33,481 nt of DNA from NCBI GenBank assembly GCA_017555565.1, contig JAFZGF010000070.1, forward strand, positions 1-33,481, in the 5' to 3' direction. Shown piece after piece: positions 1 to 7,962 of this stretch. This stretch comes from Oscillospiraceae bacterium (GTDB lineage: Bacteria > Bacillota > Clostridia > Oscillospirales > Ruminococcaceae). Under the pieces are notes generated by a model. The model saw nothing but the letters and a program-made list of their open reading frames with translations. It ran no database searches and was not told the origin of the DNA. How positions within the stretch are numbered: the stretch's first letter is position 1; every line of letters starts with the position of its first letter. Position numbers and translations under genes: made by a program.

Positions 1-77
1 GCTTGCCCTGGCTCTCTGCTTGTTCTCCGCAGACTTCGCGATTAATATTCGGGGAATATTCCCCGAACCCCTTTTAT
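1..77. repeat. End repeat, left copy (inverted relative to 33226-33302)
   Basis: The first about 77 bases match the reverse complement of 33226-33302 with only a few differences. The unit contains a perfect palindrome, TTCGGGGAATATTCCCCGAA, at 48-67. It has no coding potential that I trust. It looks like one member of a dispersed intergenic repeat family. Confidence 0.8.
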
Positions 78-105
78 AAAACTGCCGTTTGCAATGACCC
101 GTATG

Positions 106-375
106 GGCACATGCCCACATCTGCCCGCAATAAATCCACCCAGGTAAAATTCTCGCGTAGGGGCGGGCTCCAGGACGTCCCGCATATCAAAACCACAGCT
201 TGCACAAACTGTAGGGGCGGGGTTCCACCCCCGCCCGTTGTAAAACCACACAGGTTATTGTTTTGTCATTCCGAGTGAGCGAAGCGACGAGGAATCTTAT
301 TACCACAAAACCAGAATTCTGTCATTCTGAACACCGCAGGTGTGAAGAATCCTTGCTATTGGATAAGCACCAACC
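106..375. repeat. Long intergenic repeat, copy 1 (direct repeat of 3578-3848)
   Basis: About 270 bases are nearly identical to 3578-3848 in the same orientation, so two copies flank the rpmH-jag operon. Inside are a GC-rich hairpin unit (GTAGGGGCGGGGTTCCAC and on, 211-236) and two units of the type GTCATTC-GA...GAAGAATC. The short ORFs here are repeat sequence, not genes. Bases 376-419 hold nothing I recognise. Confidence 0.85.
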
Positions 376-419
376 ATTTACAACTCCCCCTTTTTACCAG
401 AATTACAAATAAATTCCCC

Positions 420-449
420 TTGACATTTACCCTTTATTTATTATATACT
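420..449 (+). promoter_or_regulatory. Promoter of rpmH
   Basis: TTGACA at 420-425 is a perfect -35. TATACT at 444-449 (spacer 18) or TATATA at 442-447 (spacer 16) serves as -10. It lies about 90 bases before the rpmH start codon, leaving a short leader. Confidence 0.7.
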
Positions 450-541
450 CTTAAATTGCAAGGCTATGCTTGCACCAATCAGTTGGCAACGGGACAATCC
501 CGTTTGCATATATAAAAAATCTGAACAGGAGGACAAAACTA

Positions 542-676
542 ATGAAAAGAACTTATCAGCCAAAGAAAAGATCCAGATCCAAAGTACACGGTTTTCTGGG
601 CAGAATGGCTACAAAAAACGGCAGAAAAGTAATCGCTAAAAGAAGATCAAAAGGCAGAGCAAAACTTTCCGTTTAA
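542..676 (+). CDS. rpmH: 50S ribosomal protein L34
   Basis: This is the 44-residue ribosomal protein L34, a small basic protein of the large subunit. The sequence starts [18 protein letters not shown] and has the family's Arg/Lys-rich body and GRAKLSV end, at the usual length. An upstream in-frame ATG at 470 would add 24 residues foreign to L34. The start at 542 is preceded by AGGAGG (527-532) with a 9-base spacer, so I chose 542. It heads the conserved rpmH-rnpA-yidD-yidC-jag order. A terminator-like hairpin between rpmH and rnpA probably makes rpmH the most strongly expressed member. Confidence 0.97.
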   Translation: MKRTYQPKKRSRSKVHGFLGRMATKNGRKVIAKRRSKGRAKLSV

Positions 677-718
677 TCCAGCCTTTGTTTGTTCTCTTAT
701 TTTTGTTGAATAAATGAT

Positions 719-742
719 GCAGGCCACTCTATGTGGCCTTTA
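719..742 (+). terminator. Terminator or attenuator between rpmH and rnpA
   Basis: The hairpin AGGCCAC-TCTAT-GTGGCCT is followed by TTATTT. It lies 45 bases after rpmH and would reduce read-through into rnpA. Confidence 0.7.
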
Positions 743-809
743 TTTCTATTTACAGCACAGAGATAAGAAAACACACTTCTACACACTTTTCGGAAAGAAA
801 AGGTAAAAG

Positions 810-1145
810 ATGAAATTTAAAGCAATCAACAAAAACACTGAATTCGTAAGAGGCTATCGCAAAGGTACATCATCGGTTTCACCGCTGGTTGTTTCCTATG
901 TGCTTAAAAATCGCTACGGCCACACAAGAATCGGCATTACAGCCAGCAAGAAGGTAGGCTGTGCCGTAAAGAGAAACCGCGCCCGCCGCGTTATCCGCGA
1001 AGCTGTGCGTTCGCTGAATCTTGATATGTCACAGAGCTGGGATATTATCCTGGTTGCCCGCAGCAGAACTGCAAAGGCAAAAAGTTATGAAGTAGCGCCT
1101 CAGATCGAAAAACAGCTCAGAGATGCGGGAGTCATCGATGCTTAA
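810..1145 (+). CDS. rnpA: Ribonuclease P protein component
   Basis: This is the protein subunit of RNase P, which helps the catalytic RNA remove the 5' leader of pre-tRNAs. At 111 residues it has the usual length. It carries the family signature KRNRARRVIREAVR at about residues 54-67 (the RNR motif), preceded by GITASKKVGCAVKRN. A weak AAAAGG at 798-803 precedes the ATG by 6 bases. Its 3' end overlaps yidD by 8 bases, which implies translational coupling. It is the second gene of the conserved rpmH-jag cluster. Confidence 0.96.
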   Translation: MKFKAINKNTEFVRGYRKGTSSVSPLVVSYVLKNRYGHTRIGITASKKVGCAVKRNRARRVIREAVRSLNLDMSQSWDIILVARSRTAKAKSYEVAPQIEKQLRDAGVIDA

Positions 1146-1386
1146 GAAAATTTTAATTTTCCCGATTAAGCTTTACAAAAAATACATATCTCCCCACCTG
1201 GGTGACAACTGCCGCTATTGGCCTTCCTGCAGTGAATATATGATGCAGGCCATCGAAATACACGGTGTTGTAAAAGGGCCTCTCCTGGGCATATGGCGCA
1301 TACTGCGCTGTAATCCCTGGGCAAAGGGCGGCTATGACCCTGTCCCGCCGAAAGGTATGTGGACAAACAAAAACAAGCCCAGATAA
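1138..1386 (+). CDS. yidD: Membrane protein insertion efficiency factor YidD
   Basis: This is an 82-residue member of the YidD family, a small membrane-associated protein that assists insertion of inner-membrane proteins with YidC. Family hallmarks are visible: YKKYISPHLG, the Cys-containing CRYWPSCSEY, GIWRILRCNPWAKGGYDPVP. I chose the ATG at 1138 rather than 1123 because GGGAG at 1127-1131 is correctly spaced and the protein then begins MLKKILIFPIKLYKK. The gene overlaps the end of rnpA by 8 bases and is followed 24 bases later by yidC. Confidence 0.95.
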   Translation: MLKKILIFPIKLYKKYISPHLGDNCRYWPSCSEYMMQAIEIHGVVKGPLLGIWRILRCNPWAKGGYDPVPPKGMWTNKNKPR

Positions 1387-1410
1387 CAGGGCTTTGGAGG
1401 AAAACATAAT

Positions 1411-2427
1411 ATGTTACAGATCATTTCAATCCCACTCGGTTGGATTATGAGCAGAATCTACGAAATTGTAGGCAACTACGGTATCACACTGATCCTGTTC
1501 ACTATTGTTACTAAACTTCTGATGATGCCTCTGACAATCAAGCAGAAAAAATCAATGATCAGAATGAACGCTTTCCAGCCACTCATTCAGAACATTCAGA
1601 AGAAATACAAAGACGACCCAGCAAAACAGAACGAAGAACTGGCACGCCTGCAGAACGAACACGGCTTCTCTATGACAAGCGGCTGTCTGCCACTGGTTAT
1701 CCAGATGCCTATCCTCTTCGGTCTTATCGATGTTATCTACAAACCACTGCGTTACATCATGGGTGTTTCCAACGATGTTATCACAACACTTACACCTGTT
1801 GTTGAAAAAATGGTTGGCACAATGTCCAGATACTCTCCACAGACAGACATCATCAAAGCTGTACAGAGCAATCCATCAGCTTTCTCCGGTCTGCTGGAAG
1901 CAGATGTAATCTCTAAAATCCAGGCATTCGATTTTTCATTCTTCGGCCTTGACCTTACAGTTACACCAACTCTGGCATTCAACGCACTGCTGATTATCCC
2001 AGTACTGGTTGTTGGTTCAATGGTTGTACAGCAGGTTATTACAATGAAACTTTCCGGCCAGCAGACAAGCGGCGGCCAGCAGGTTTCCATGCTGCTGATG
2101 TCCACAGTTATGATGGCTTACTTCTCATTTGTAATCCCAGCCGGTGTTTCTCTTTACTGGATCTTCTCCAGCCTTTTCGCTATCGCACAGGAATTCGTGC
2201 TCAGCATCTTCATCAATCCTGAAAAAGAAAAAGCAAAGATTGAAGAAGAAATTATGGAAGCACGCCGACTGAAAAAAGAAGAAGAAAAGAAGAGAAAAGA
2301 AAAACAGAAAACTGTTAAAGGCGACAAATACGTAGAAGAAACTATCGAAAACAAAGACGAAGCTGAAAAAGTAAGACAGCGTCTGGAAAGAGCACGCGCT
2401 CAGGACAGAGAAAAATATGGTGAATAA
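1411..2427 (+). CDS. yidC: YidC/SpoIIIJ-type membrane protein insertase
   Basis: This 338-residue YidC/Oxa1/Alb3-family insertase places membrane proteins in the cytoplasmic membrane, alone or with Sec. It has no cleavable lipobox signal of the Bacillus type. The first hydrophobic segment (about 20-40, GNYGITLILFTIVTKLL) leads into the conserved 60KD_IMP domain. Charged cytoplasmic coiled coil NIQKKYKDDPAKQNEEL is at about 65-85, then SGCLPLVIQMPILFGL and further helices up to about 275. The C-terminal tail (about 280-338) is highly charged (Lys/Glu-rich), typical of Gram-positive YidC and thought to aid ribosome binding. It is followed after 3 bases by jag, its usual partner. Confidence 0.95.
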   Translation: MLQIISIPLGWIMSRIYEIVGNYGITLILFTIVTKLLMMPLTIKQKKSMIRMNAFQPLIQNIQKKYKDDPAKQNEELARLQNEHGFSMTSGCLPLVIQMPILFGLIDVIYKPLRYIMGVSNDVITTLTPVVEKMVGTMSRYSPQTDIIKAVQSNPSAFSGLLEADVISKIQAFDFSFFGLDLTVTPTLAFNALLIIPVLVVGSMVVQQVITMKLSGQQTSGGQQVSMLLMSTVMMAYFSFVIPAGVSLYWIFSSLFAIAQEFVLSIFINPEKEKAKIEEEIMEARRLKKEEEKKRKEKQKTVKGDKYVEETIENKDEAEKVRQRLERARAQDREKYGE

Positions 2428-2430
2428 TCA

Positions 2431-3462
2431 ATGAGAGAAGTTATCAAAACAGCAGCTACAGTTGATGAAGCCATCGCTCTTGCTCTGGTTGAACTGCAGC
2501 TCCCAAGAGAAAAAGTAACCTGCGAAGTTCTCCAGTATCCTGAAAAGAAATTCTTCGGTTTCAAAAAAATACCTGCACAGGTTAAAGTAAGCGAACTGGA
2601 AGAAGCTTTCAGCGTAAAGGATATCTTTGCAGATAAAAAAGAACCTGCAAAACAGCAGGCTCCAAAGGCTAAAAAAGAACAGCCTAAAAAAGAAAACAAA
2701 AAAGAAACAAAACAGCAGCCAAAACAGGAAAAAGCTCCAAAAGCTGAAAAACCTGCAAAAGCTGAAGTTAAAGAAACAAAGCAGGAAGTTAAAGAAGAAG
2801 TTAAACCTGTTGTTGAAACAGTGGAAGAAACAGTTGTTTCCTATGACGAACTTTCCGAAAAAGCAAAATACGCTATGGACTTCCTTGAAAGTGTAATCAG
2901 CCAGTTCCACAAAGGCAACTACACTCTCACTCCAGTTAAAAGCGAAACTGGTTATGTTATCAAAATCAGCGGCGAGGACGCAGGCGCACTTATCGGCAGA
3001 AAAGGCGAAACAATGGAAGCTCTCTCCTACCTGACAGGCCTTGCAGCAAACCGCTCTGATGACAGCTTTGAAAAAATCAGCGTTGACGTGGCTGACTACC
3101 GTCAGAAACGTGAAAAAGACCTGGAAGCAGCAGCTAAAAAAGCAGCTGCAAAAGTTCTGAAGTCTGGCCGTCCATTCGGCTTTGAACCAATGAACCCATA
3201 CGACCGCCGCATCATTCACGCAGCAATCTCACAGATCGAAGGCGTTAAGAGTGAATCCAAAGGCGAAGGCGCAAGCCGTCGTGTAATGGTTTATTCCACA
3301 ACACCAAAACCACGCAACAACGACAAAAAAGGCGGCAAAAAGCCTTACAACAAAAACAACAGACAGAGAAAAGAAAAGGCTGCACCACAGGCACAGAAAA
3401 CCAGAGAAGAAAAACTGATTGACGAATCCTCATTCGGCCTTTACTCAAAAATCGAACTGTAA
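2431..3462 (+). CDS. jag: Jag/KhpB RNA-binding protein (Jag_N, KH, R3H)
   Basis: This 343-residue cytoplasmic RNA-binding protein of the Jag/KhpB/EloR family is usually encoded next to yidC and is linked to cell elongation in Gram-positives. Domains: Jag_N at about 1-55 (EEAIALAL-like start, KKFFGFKKIPAQV), a long Lys/Glu/Gln-rich linker at about 70-135, a KH domain at about 150-225 with the GxxG-type loop LIGRKGETMEAL, and an R3H domain at about 225-290 with R-x3-H in DRRIIHAAI. A basic low-complexity tail follows (about 295-330, KKGGKKPYNKNNRQRK). It is the last gene of the operon and is followed by a strong terminator. Confidence 0.94.
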   Translation: MREVIKTAATVDEAIALALVELQLPREKVTCEVLQYPEKKFFGFKKIPAQVKVSELEEAFSVKDIFADKKEPAKQQAPKAKKEQPKKENKKETKQQPKQEKAPKAEKPAKAEVKETKQEVKEEVKPVVETVEETVVSYDELSEKAKYAMDFLESVISQFHKGNYTLTPVKSETGYVIKISGEDAGALIGRKGETMEALSYLTGLAANRSDDSFEKISVDVADYRQKREKDLEAAAKKAAAKVLKSGRPFGFEPMNPYDRRIIHAAISQIEGVKSESKGEGASRRVMVYSTTPKPRNNDKKGGKKPYNKNNRQRKEKAAPQAQKTREEKLIDESSFGLYSKIEL

Positions 3463-3474
3463 GTTTTGAATTAC

Positions 3475-3508
3475 GGAGGTACTGTACAGTACCTCCTTTT
3501 CTTTTTGC
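3475..3508 (+). terminator. Terminator after jag
   Basis: GGAGGTACT-GTAC-AGTACCTCC forms a 9-bp stem with a 4-base loop, followed by TTTTCTTTTT. It ends the rpmH-jag operon. Confidence 0.88.
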
Positions 3509-3577
3509 TGTAAAATATAAATATTTGTAAGGGCGGGTTTATCGTCCCGTATCTAAAAACTGTCGTTAGTTATGACT

Positions 3578-3848
3578 GGCACATGCCCACATCCGCCCAC
3601 AGTAAAACCACTCAAATAAAATTCTTGCGTAGGGGGCGGCCTCCAGGACGTCCCGCATATCAAAACCACAGCTTGCACAAACTGTAGGGGCGGGGTTCCA
3701 CCCCCGCCCGTTGAAAAACAGCATAGGTTATTGTTTTGTCATTCCGAGCGAGCGAAGCGACGAGGAATCTTATTACCACAAAACCAGAATTCTGTCATTC
3801 TGAACACCGCAGGTGTGAAGAATCCTTGCTCTTGTATAAGCACAAACC
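3578..3848. repeat. Long intergenic repeat, copy 2 (direct repeat of 106-375)
   Basis: This near-identical second copy of 106-375 includes the GC-rich hairpin unit at 3684-3709 and the GTCATTC...GAAGAATC units. Bases 3509-4090 contain no credible gene. The 60-codon ORF here is translated repeat. The part from 3850 to 4090 shows nothing I can name apart from an AT-rich stretch that probably holds the promoter of the next gene. Confidence 0.85.
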
Positions 3849-4109
3849 CTTTTTTACGCTGCGCTGGCGTTACTTTCTTTGAAGAAAGTAACCAAAAGCG
3901 CGTGGAAGCGTAGCGCCCGAGCGGCAATAACATCAAAGTGTTCATTATTACCCCAAAATCCCGTTGTACCCATAAGGTAATCTGTTATTTGAAATACTCC
4001 ATAAACCGCCAAATAGGGCCTTTATTTCCCTTTTACAAACATTTTTCTTGCATACTGCAAAAATTTGGTTTATATTTAAATTAACTATAACCCACGGGGG
4101 AGATATAAT

Positions 4110-4967
4110 ATGACTTTCTACGAAATATATAAATCCAGAAAAGACAACCTTGCCCAGCGCATACGCGAATCCAAAAGTCTGTATGAAACCGGCAGCGTAA
4201 TCAGCGAAGTTTTTGAAACAATGCAGTATCAGTATCTCAGCCAGGAAGGCAACGCCTCACAGACTGAAAAACTGACAGACCTTGTAAATATGGCAAAAAC
4301 CGCCTTTCCTTTGCTGGAAAGTGTAAGCAAGTACAAACTGTGGGAAGATGCTGAAAAAACCCCTAAAAAGAAAAAAAGCCTTATGCCAGGCTTTATTACA
4401 CTGCTTATAGGCCTTGCATTTGTTTTTGGCCCACTGGGTTACTATATGTTCCTCTACAATGTAAAGCTGGAAAAAATGCAGAACTTTATGCTGGCAATGG
4501 CTGTAGGCTGTCTGCTTATTCTTATTGCAGGCTTTATGCTGTTCTTCCGCAGAAAAGTAAAATCAAAGGCAACTGTGGAAATTTCTGTTGATGCAGACGA
4601 TATTGTAAAACGTCTGGAAGATATGGTAAAACACATTGATACCCTGCTGGCAAAGGAAAAACAGTCACAGAAAATCACCCAGCAGCTTATGGACAGCGCC
4701 ATCAATGCTGACGAAGCACAGCTGTTCTCCTATCTTATGGAAGCCAAGCTGTCTGCCGATGCAGACTTTGCCCTGGAACAGCTGGACGAAGTGGAACGCT
4801 ACCTGGCAAAACAGGATGTTATGCTGGTAAAATACATCAAAGGCAACGAAAAATACTTTGACTTCCTTGAAGGCGAAGAAACAAAGACTATCCGTCCTGC
4901 CCTTGTTCGCGGTGGCGAAATGCTGACAAAGGGCCTGGCACAGCTGAAATACGGCGAAAAAATATAA
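4110..4967 (+). CDS. Hypothetical protein with two transmembrane helices
   Basis: I do not recognise this 285-residue protein. GGGGGAG about 10 bases before the ATG supports the start. It has a soluble, charged N-terminal region (1-90) ending in a Lys-rich stretch (TPKKKKSL). Two membrane helices follow (about 92-113 and 122-145) joined by a short loop. A helical, charged C-terminal region (about 150-285) contains KRLEDMVKHIDTLLAKEK, likely coiled coil. Near the end is YFDFLEGEETKTIRPALVRGG, which recurs in poorly characterised Firmicute proteins. With both termini probably cytoplasmic, it could be a membrane-anchored scaffold, but this is only inferred. It is monocistronic with its own terminator. 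Confidence 0.8.
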   Translation: MTFYEIYKSRKDNLAQRIRESKSLYETGSVISEVFETMQYQYLSQEGNASQTEKLTDLVNMAKTAFPLLESVSKYKLWEDAEKTPKKKKSLMPGFITLLIGLAFVFGPLGYYMFLYNVKLEKMQNFMLAMAVGCLLILIAGFMLFFRRKVKSKATVEISVDADDIVKRLEDMVKHIDTLLAKEKQSQKITQQLMDSAINADEAQLFSYLMEAKLSADADFALEQLDEVERYLAKQDVMLVKYIKGNEKYFDFLEGEETKTIRPALVRGGEMLTKGLAQLKYGEKI

Positions 4968-4977
4968 TATATAAATC

Positions 4978-5004
4978 AAAAGGACGGTTTTACCGTCCTT
5001 TTTT
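4978..5004 (+). terminator. Terminator after the two-helix membrane protein
   Basis: GGACGGT (4982-4988), a 3-base loop and ACCGTCC (4992-4998) are followed by six T. Confidence 0.9.
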
Positions 5005-5052
5005 GTTGCCGGTTGATTTTTCTCACAGAAAGGCAGATGTTCTCACAACCGG

Positions 5053-5080
5053 TGTAGGGGCGGGGTTCCATCCCCGCCCA
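5053..5080. repeat. GC-rich hairpin repeat unit
   Basis: GTAGGGGCGGGGTTCCATCC and on is the third of four copies of this unit; the others are at 211-236, 3684-3709 and 30051-30075. Each can form a GGCGGGG/CCCCGCC hairpin. Confidence 0.8.
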
Positions 5081-5104
5081 TTATATATTCTCAGACCTCT
5101 GCCA

Positions 5105-5640
5105 CTTTTCCACAATTATAAACATTTCTGATGTTGAAATGAGAAAATAATCCAAAAACAATAATACAATATTTCACCATTTTTCCAAAAAGTATACATA
5201 GGGTATACCATCTGTAAAGTTTTCCACACAGTTTTCAACACCATGTTGAAAACCTTTTACCCATATTTTTGCCAAAAAATAAAGGAAAATCACAGTTTTT
5301 AATATTTTTGCGGTTGAAAACAGAAAAACTGTATTACAAATTGTAATTATCCACAGTTTTTAACATATTCAACAGAGTTTTCAACATTTTAAGGGTTTTT
5401 GAACATTTTCCACCGGATATGTTGAAAAGTATGTTGAAAATGTTGAAAAGTCATCAAAAAAGCCTTACTTTTAAACAAAATCATAATATATTTTGTATTT
5501 ATAATTAAAATATGGTGGAAAAACCACTATATATAGTGTAAAATATAAGAAAAACAGCGGAAAAATGAGGTTTAAAAACTGTGGATAAAATACTATCAAA
5601 GCATCATATTTACCATTTTGGATGCGTAAGTTTTCAACAT
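5105..5640. other. oriC: Candidate replication origin (cluster of DnaA-box-like sequences)
   Basis: This is a very AT-rich stretch without a gene. It holds two consensus DnaA boxes (TTATCCACA 5347-5355; TGTGGATAA 5580-5588). One-mismatch or near boxes are TTTTCCACA at 5106-5114 and 5220-5228, TTTTCCACC at 5406-5414 and GGTGGAAAA at 5514-5522. Seven exact TTTTCAACA/TGTTGAAAA nonamers lie at 5232, 5244, 5378, 5420, 5432, 5441 and 5631. Two of these form a 10-bp inverted repeat (5231-5253). AT-rich runs that could unwind lie at 5465-5560. The rpmH cluster, often origin-proximal in Firmicutes, is next door. Against it: dnaA is not in the window, and genes to the right mostly run toward the cluster. 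Confidence 0.55.
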
Positions 5641-6360
5641 TTAAACATCCTGAATGTGCGTTCCAAGGCCAGAATTCCACAAAATTGCACCGGTGCAATC
5701 GCTATGATTTTCCCATATTTCAACAAAAGTGCATTCAGCGGTAATATCAGTGCATACTGTGCAGTGGCCGATTATCACACAGTTGTTGGTATGAAACTAA
5801 AATCCATATGCCAGAACCTTGTGGAAAAGTATCCCGGTTACAGCTTCGTACCTTTTGTGGACGCTTCTCCCGTTGACGAGGTGGATATGTGTGTAAAGGC
5901 TGGCCTGGGTGTAAAAGGCAAAAACAGCCTGCTTATCACTCCGCAGTTCGGCAGCTGGGTGTTTATCGGCGAAATACTCACCGATATGCCGCTGGATACT
6001 GTCTGCTATGAAGACAAGGGTTGCCTTGATTGCGGTCTGTGTGCAAAAGCCTGCCCTGGCGGTGCCATCGGCTGTGGCGTCATCACCGAAAAATGTGCCA
6101 GCCATATCAGCCAGAAAAAAGGAGAACTAACACTGGAAGAAACAGATATACTGGCCCGCGCCCACACGGTTTTCGGCTGTGATATCTGCCAGACAGTCTG
6201 CCCGATGAACAAAAAAGTGGAAGAAGCTCCAAACCTTTTCTCTGATGATATCTTTTCAACAGTTACGGCAGAAAATGTGGAAAACATCTACAAATCCCGT
6301 CCATTCGGCTGGCGCGGGCTGAAAGTATTGCAGAGAAATATAGAGATTTACAACAAATAA
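5581..6360 (+). CDS. Short QueG-like (epoxyqueuosine reductase family) iron-sulfur protein
   Basis: The 259-residue protein resembles the core of QueG, the cobalamin and Fe-S enzyme that converts epoxyqueuosine to queuosine in tRNA. Recognisable blocks are FVDASPVDE (about 97-105; the Asp matches the family's catalytic VDSAP), KAGLGVKGKNSLLITPQFGSW, and a double-cluster ferredoxin region CLDCGLCAKACPGGAI (about 147-162) and CDICQTVCPMN. It is shorter than Escherichia coli QueG (about 380 residues): the N-terminus is trimmed and the HEAT-like C-terminal part is absent. That fits the short form common in Firmicutes, whose function is less certain. The start is GTG at 5581, with GAGG 10 bases upstream. 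The start codon lies inside a consensus DnaA box. Confidence 0.8.
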   Translation: MDKILSKHHIYHFGCVSFQHLNILNVRSKARIPQNCTGAIAMIFPYFNKSAFSGNISAYCAVADYHTVVGMKLKSICQNLVEKYPGYSFVPFVDASPVDEVDMCVKAGLGVKGKNSLLITPQFGSWVFIGEILTDMPLDTVCYEDKGCLDCGLCAKACPGGAIGCGVITEKCASHISQKKGELTLEETDILARAHTVFGCDICQTVCPMNKKVEEAPNLFSDDIFSTVTAENVENIYKSRPFGWRGLKVLQRNIEIYNK

Positions 6361-6414
6361 CAGCGTAGGCCACGTGGGACATCCCTGCCGGACTATTTAA
6401 AACAACAAATATGG

Positions 6415-6690
6415 TGCAGGGGACGGTTCCCCGTCCCGTATTCCAAAAATGAAGTTTATCCAACCCGTTAAAAACCCACAGACTAAAACTCTGTCATTCT
6501 GAACGCAGTGAAGAATCTATGCACTGAAGCAACCGTGAAAGCACAGCTTTTTATATTTCTGCCACAGCGAAGATCCTTCGTCTGCGCTTTGCTTCGCTCA
6601 GGATGACATTTTTCTGCTTTAAACTGACACGCTGTCATTCTGGGCAGACTTTGTCTGTGAAGATCCCGCGTCTGCTTTCACCGGCGTAGG
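6415..6690. repeat. Intergenic repeat block
   Basis: The 360 bases between the QueG-like gene and the HAD gene hold repeats only. GGGACGGTTCCCCGTCCC-type hairpins are near 6418-6437, and several GTCATTCTGA...GAAGAATC or TTCGTC...AGGATGACA units lie at about 6492-6675. No ORF here is credible. Confidence 0.7.
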
Positions 6691-6723
6691 CGACGTGTTT
6701 CCCGTCCCGCATGAATTTTTATA

Positions 6724-6760
6724 TAAAAAAACAAAGCCCTGAAGTTCACTTCAGAGCTTT
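6724..6760 (-). terminator. Terminator after the HAD phosphatase gene
   Basis: On the minus strand, AAAGCTCTGAAGT-GA-ACTTCAGGGCTTT is followed by GTTTTTTT, just after the stop at 6766. Confidence 0.88.
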
Positions 6761-6765
6761 TTGTT

Positions 6766-7572
6766 TTATTTCAGATTATATTTGTCGATTACCCATTCCC
6801 ATATGGCTTTGGTTACGCCGCTGTCATTGTTTGATGATGTGCGGTATGGATATTTTTCTTTCAGGTCATCGGGAGCATTTTCCATAATAAAGGCGTATTT
6901 TGCATTTTTCAGCAATGGTTCGTCGTTGTAAAAGTCGCCGAAAGCCATTGTTTCTTCCTTTGTTACCTCAAACATCTTCTGCAGGCTCTGGATAGCCAGA
7001 CCCTTGTCTGCAGTTTTGTCCATAATATCTACCCAGATGTTGGCAGACATATGAATGGTGTTTTCACCCCGGAACTTTTCAACCAGAGGCAGGTATGTAT
7101 GGTTTTTGATATCGCCGGTGGCGTCATAAACACTCACCTTGAAAATGTCATCATCGATTTCATACAGATTGTCCACCCAGGTCAGCGGAGAATAGTGATT
7201 TGCCATCTTTTCCATAAAGGCTGGACTGCCTGCTGTTACATATGTACCCTTTGTGCCGCACAGCATAGGGTCTGCATTTTCGATTTTGTGGATTTCACCC
7301 AGCATAGCGTGGACTTTTTCTTTAGGGATGTTGTGGGTTTCTATCACTTTGCCCTTGTCATAGATGTTTGCGCCGTTGTCGCAGATAAACATCATTTTTT
7401 CAGCCATAGGGCCAAAAAATCCGCTGGCACCGCTGTAGTCCCTGCCGGAAGCCGCCAGCAGCACAATGCCATTGTCGTTGAGAATGTTCCACACCTGCTC
7501 AAAATCCTCAGGTACGCTTCTTTTGTTGTTGATAAGTGTGCCGTCCAGGTCGGTGGCAATCAGTTTAATCAT
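6766..7572 (-). CDS. Cof-type HAD-superfamily hydrolase
   Basis: This 268-residue cytoplasmic phosphatase belongs to the HAD-IIB (Cof) group, which typically dephosphorylates sugar phosphates or similar metabolites. Motif I is DLDGTLINN (residues 8-16; first Asp the nucleophile, second the acid/base). Motif II is AASGRD. Motif IV is GDFYNDEPLLKNA (the Mg-binding GDxxND, with FY in the variable places). A C2-type cap lies between. AAGGGGAG just upstream supports the start at 7572. The substrate cannot be told from the sequence. It is monocistronic. Confidence 0.9.
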   Translation of the reverse strand: MIKLIATDLDGTLINNKRSVPEDFEQVWNILNDNGIVLLAASGRDYSGASGFFGPMAEKMMFICDNGANIYDKGKVIETHNIPKEKVHAMLGEIHKIENADPMLCGTKGTYVTAGSPAFMEKMANHYSPLTWVDNLYEIDDDIFKVSVYDATGDIKNHTYLPLVEKFRGENTIHMSANIWVDIMDKTADKGLAIQSLQKMFEVTKEETMAFGDFYNDEPLLKNAKYAFIMENAPDDLKEKYPYRTSSNNDSGVTKAIWEWVIDKYNLK

Positions 7573-7644
7573 AGTGACTCCCCTTATATCGTAATTACAG
7601 AAAGTATATCATAAAACCATCTGACAGACAAGGCAAAATGCCTT

Positions 7645-7950
7645 TTAAGGCTGCCAACGGTGCTTTTTCATATCAACACAGCCATCCTTTTTAAAGATTA
7701 TCCCTTCGGCTTTCAGCAGGCTTTGCTGTTCATACCAACCCGGCGCGGTTCGCCCTGCGTGATTTACCACACGGTGGCAGGGGTACTGGCCGTAATATTG
7801 GGACAATGACAATACTTTCCCCACCAGACGTGCATTTTTATCCCTGCCGATAAGGGCGGCTATCTGTCCGTAGCTGGCCACATACCCTGGGGGTATTTCT
7901 TCCACTACCGACAGTATTTCATAAATCAGATCATCATTGAGCTTTGCCAC
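7645..7950 (-). CDS. MGMT family protein (O6-alkylguanine methyltransferase-like)
   Basis: The 101-residue protein corresponds to the C-terminal DNA-binding domain of O6-methylguanine-DNA methyltransferase. It shows IPPGYVASYGQIAALIG, ARLVGKVLS, and the active-site motif YPCHRVV with Cys present. Alkyltransferase-like proteins usually replace that Cys with Trp (PWHR), so this one may still accept alkyl groups rather than only bind damage. Residues C-terminal to PCHRVV (GRTAPGW) also fit the family. It lacks the N-terminal domain of full MGMT. The start is GTG at 7950 with AGGTG 5 bases upstream. It lies 12 bases after the EFR1-type gene, so the two form an operon. Confidence 0.85.
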   Translation of the reverse strand: MAKLNDDLIYEILSVVEEIPPGYVASYGQIAALIGRDKNARLVGKVLSLSQYYGQYPCHRVVNHAGRTAPGWYEQQSLLKAEGIIFKKDGCVDMKKHRWQP

Positions 7951-7962
7951 AGCATCACCTTT

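Noticed and set aside
470-541. N-terminal extension of L34 from the ATG at 470
   Set aside because: L34 is about 44 residues and the correct ribosome binding site precedes 542. The extension has no family match.
3731-3913. 60-codon ORF
   Set aside because: It is translated repeat sequence shared with 269-355.
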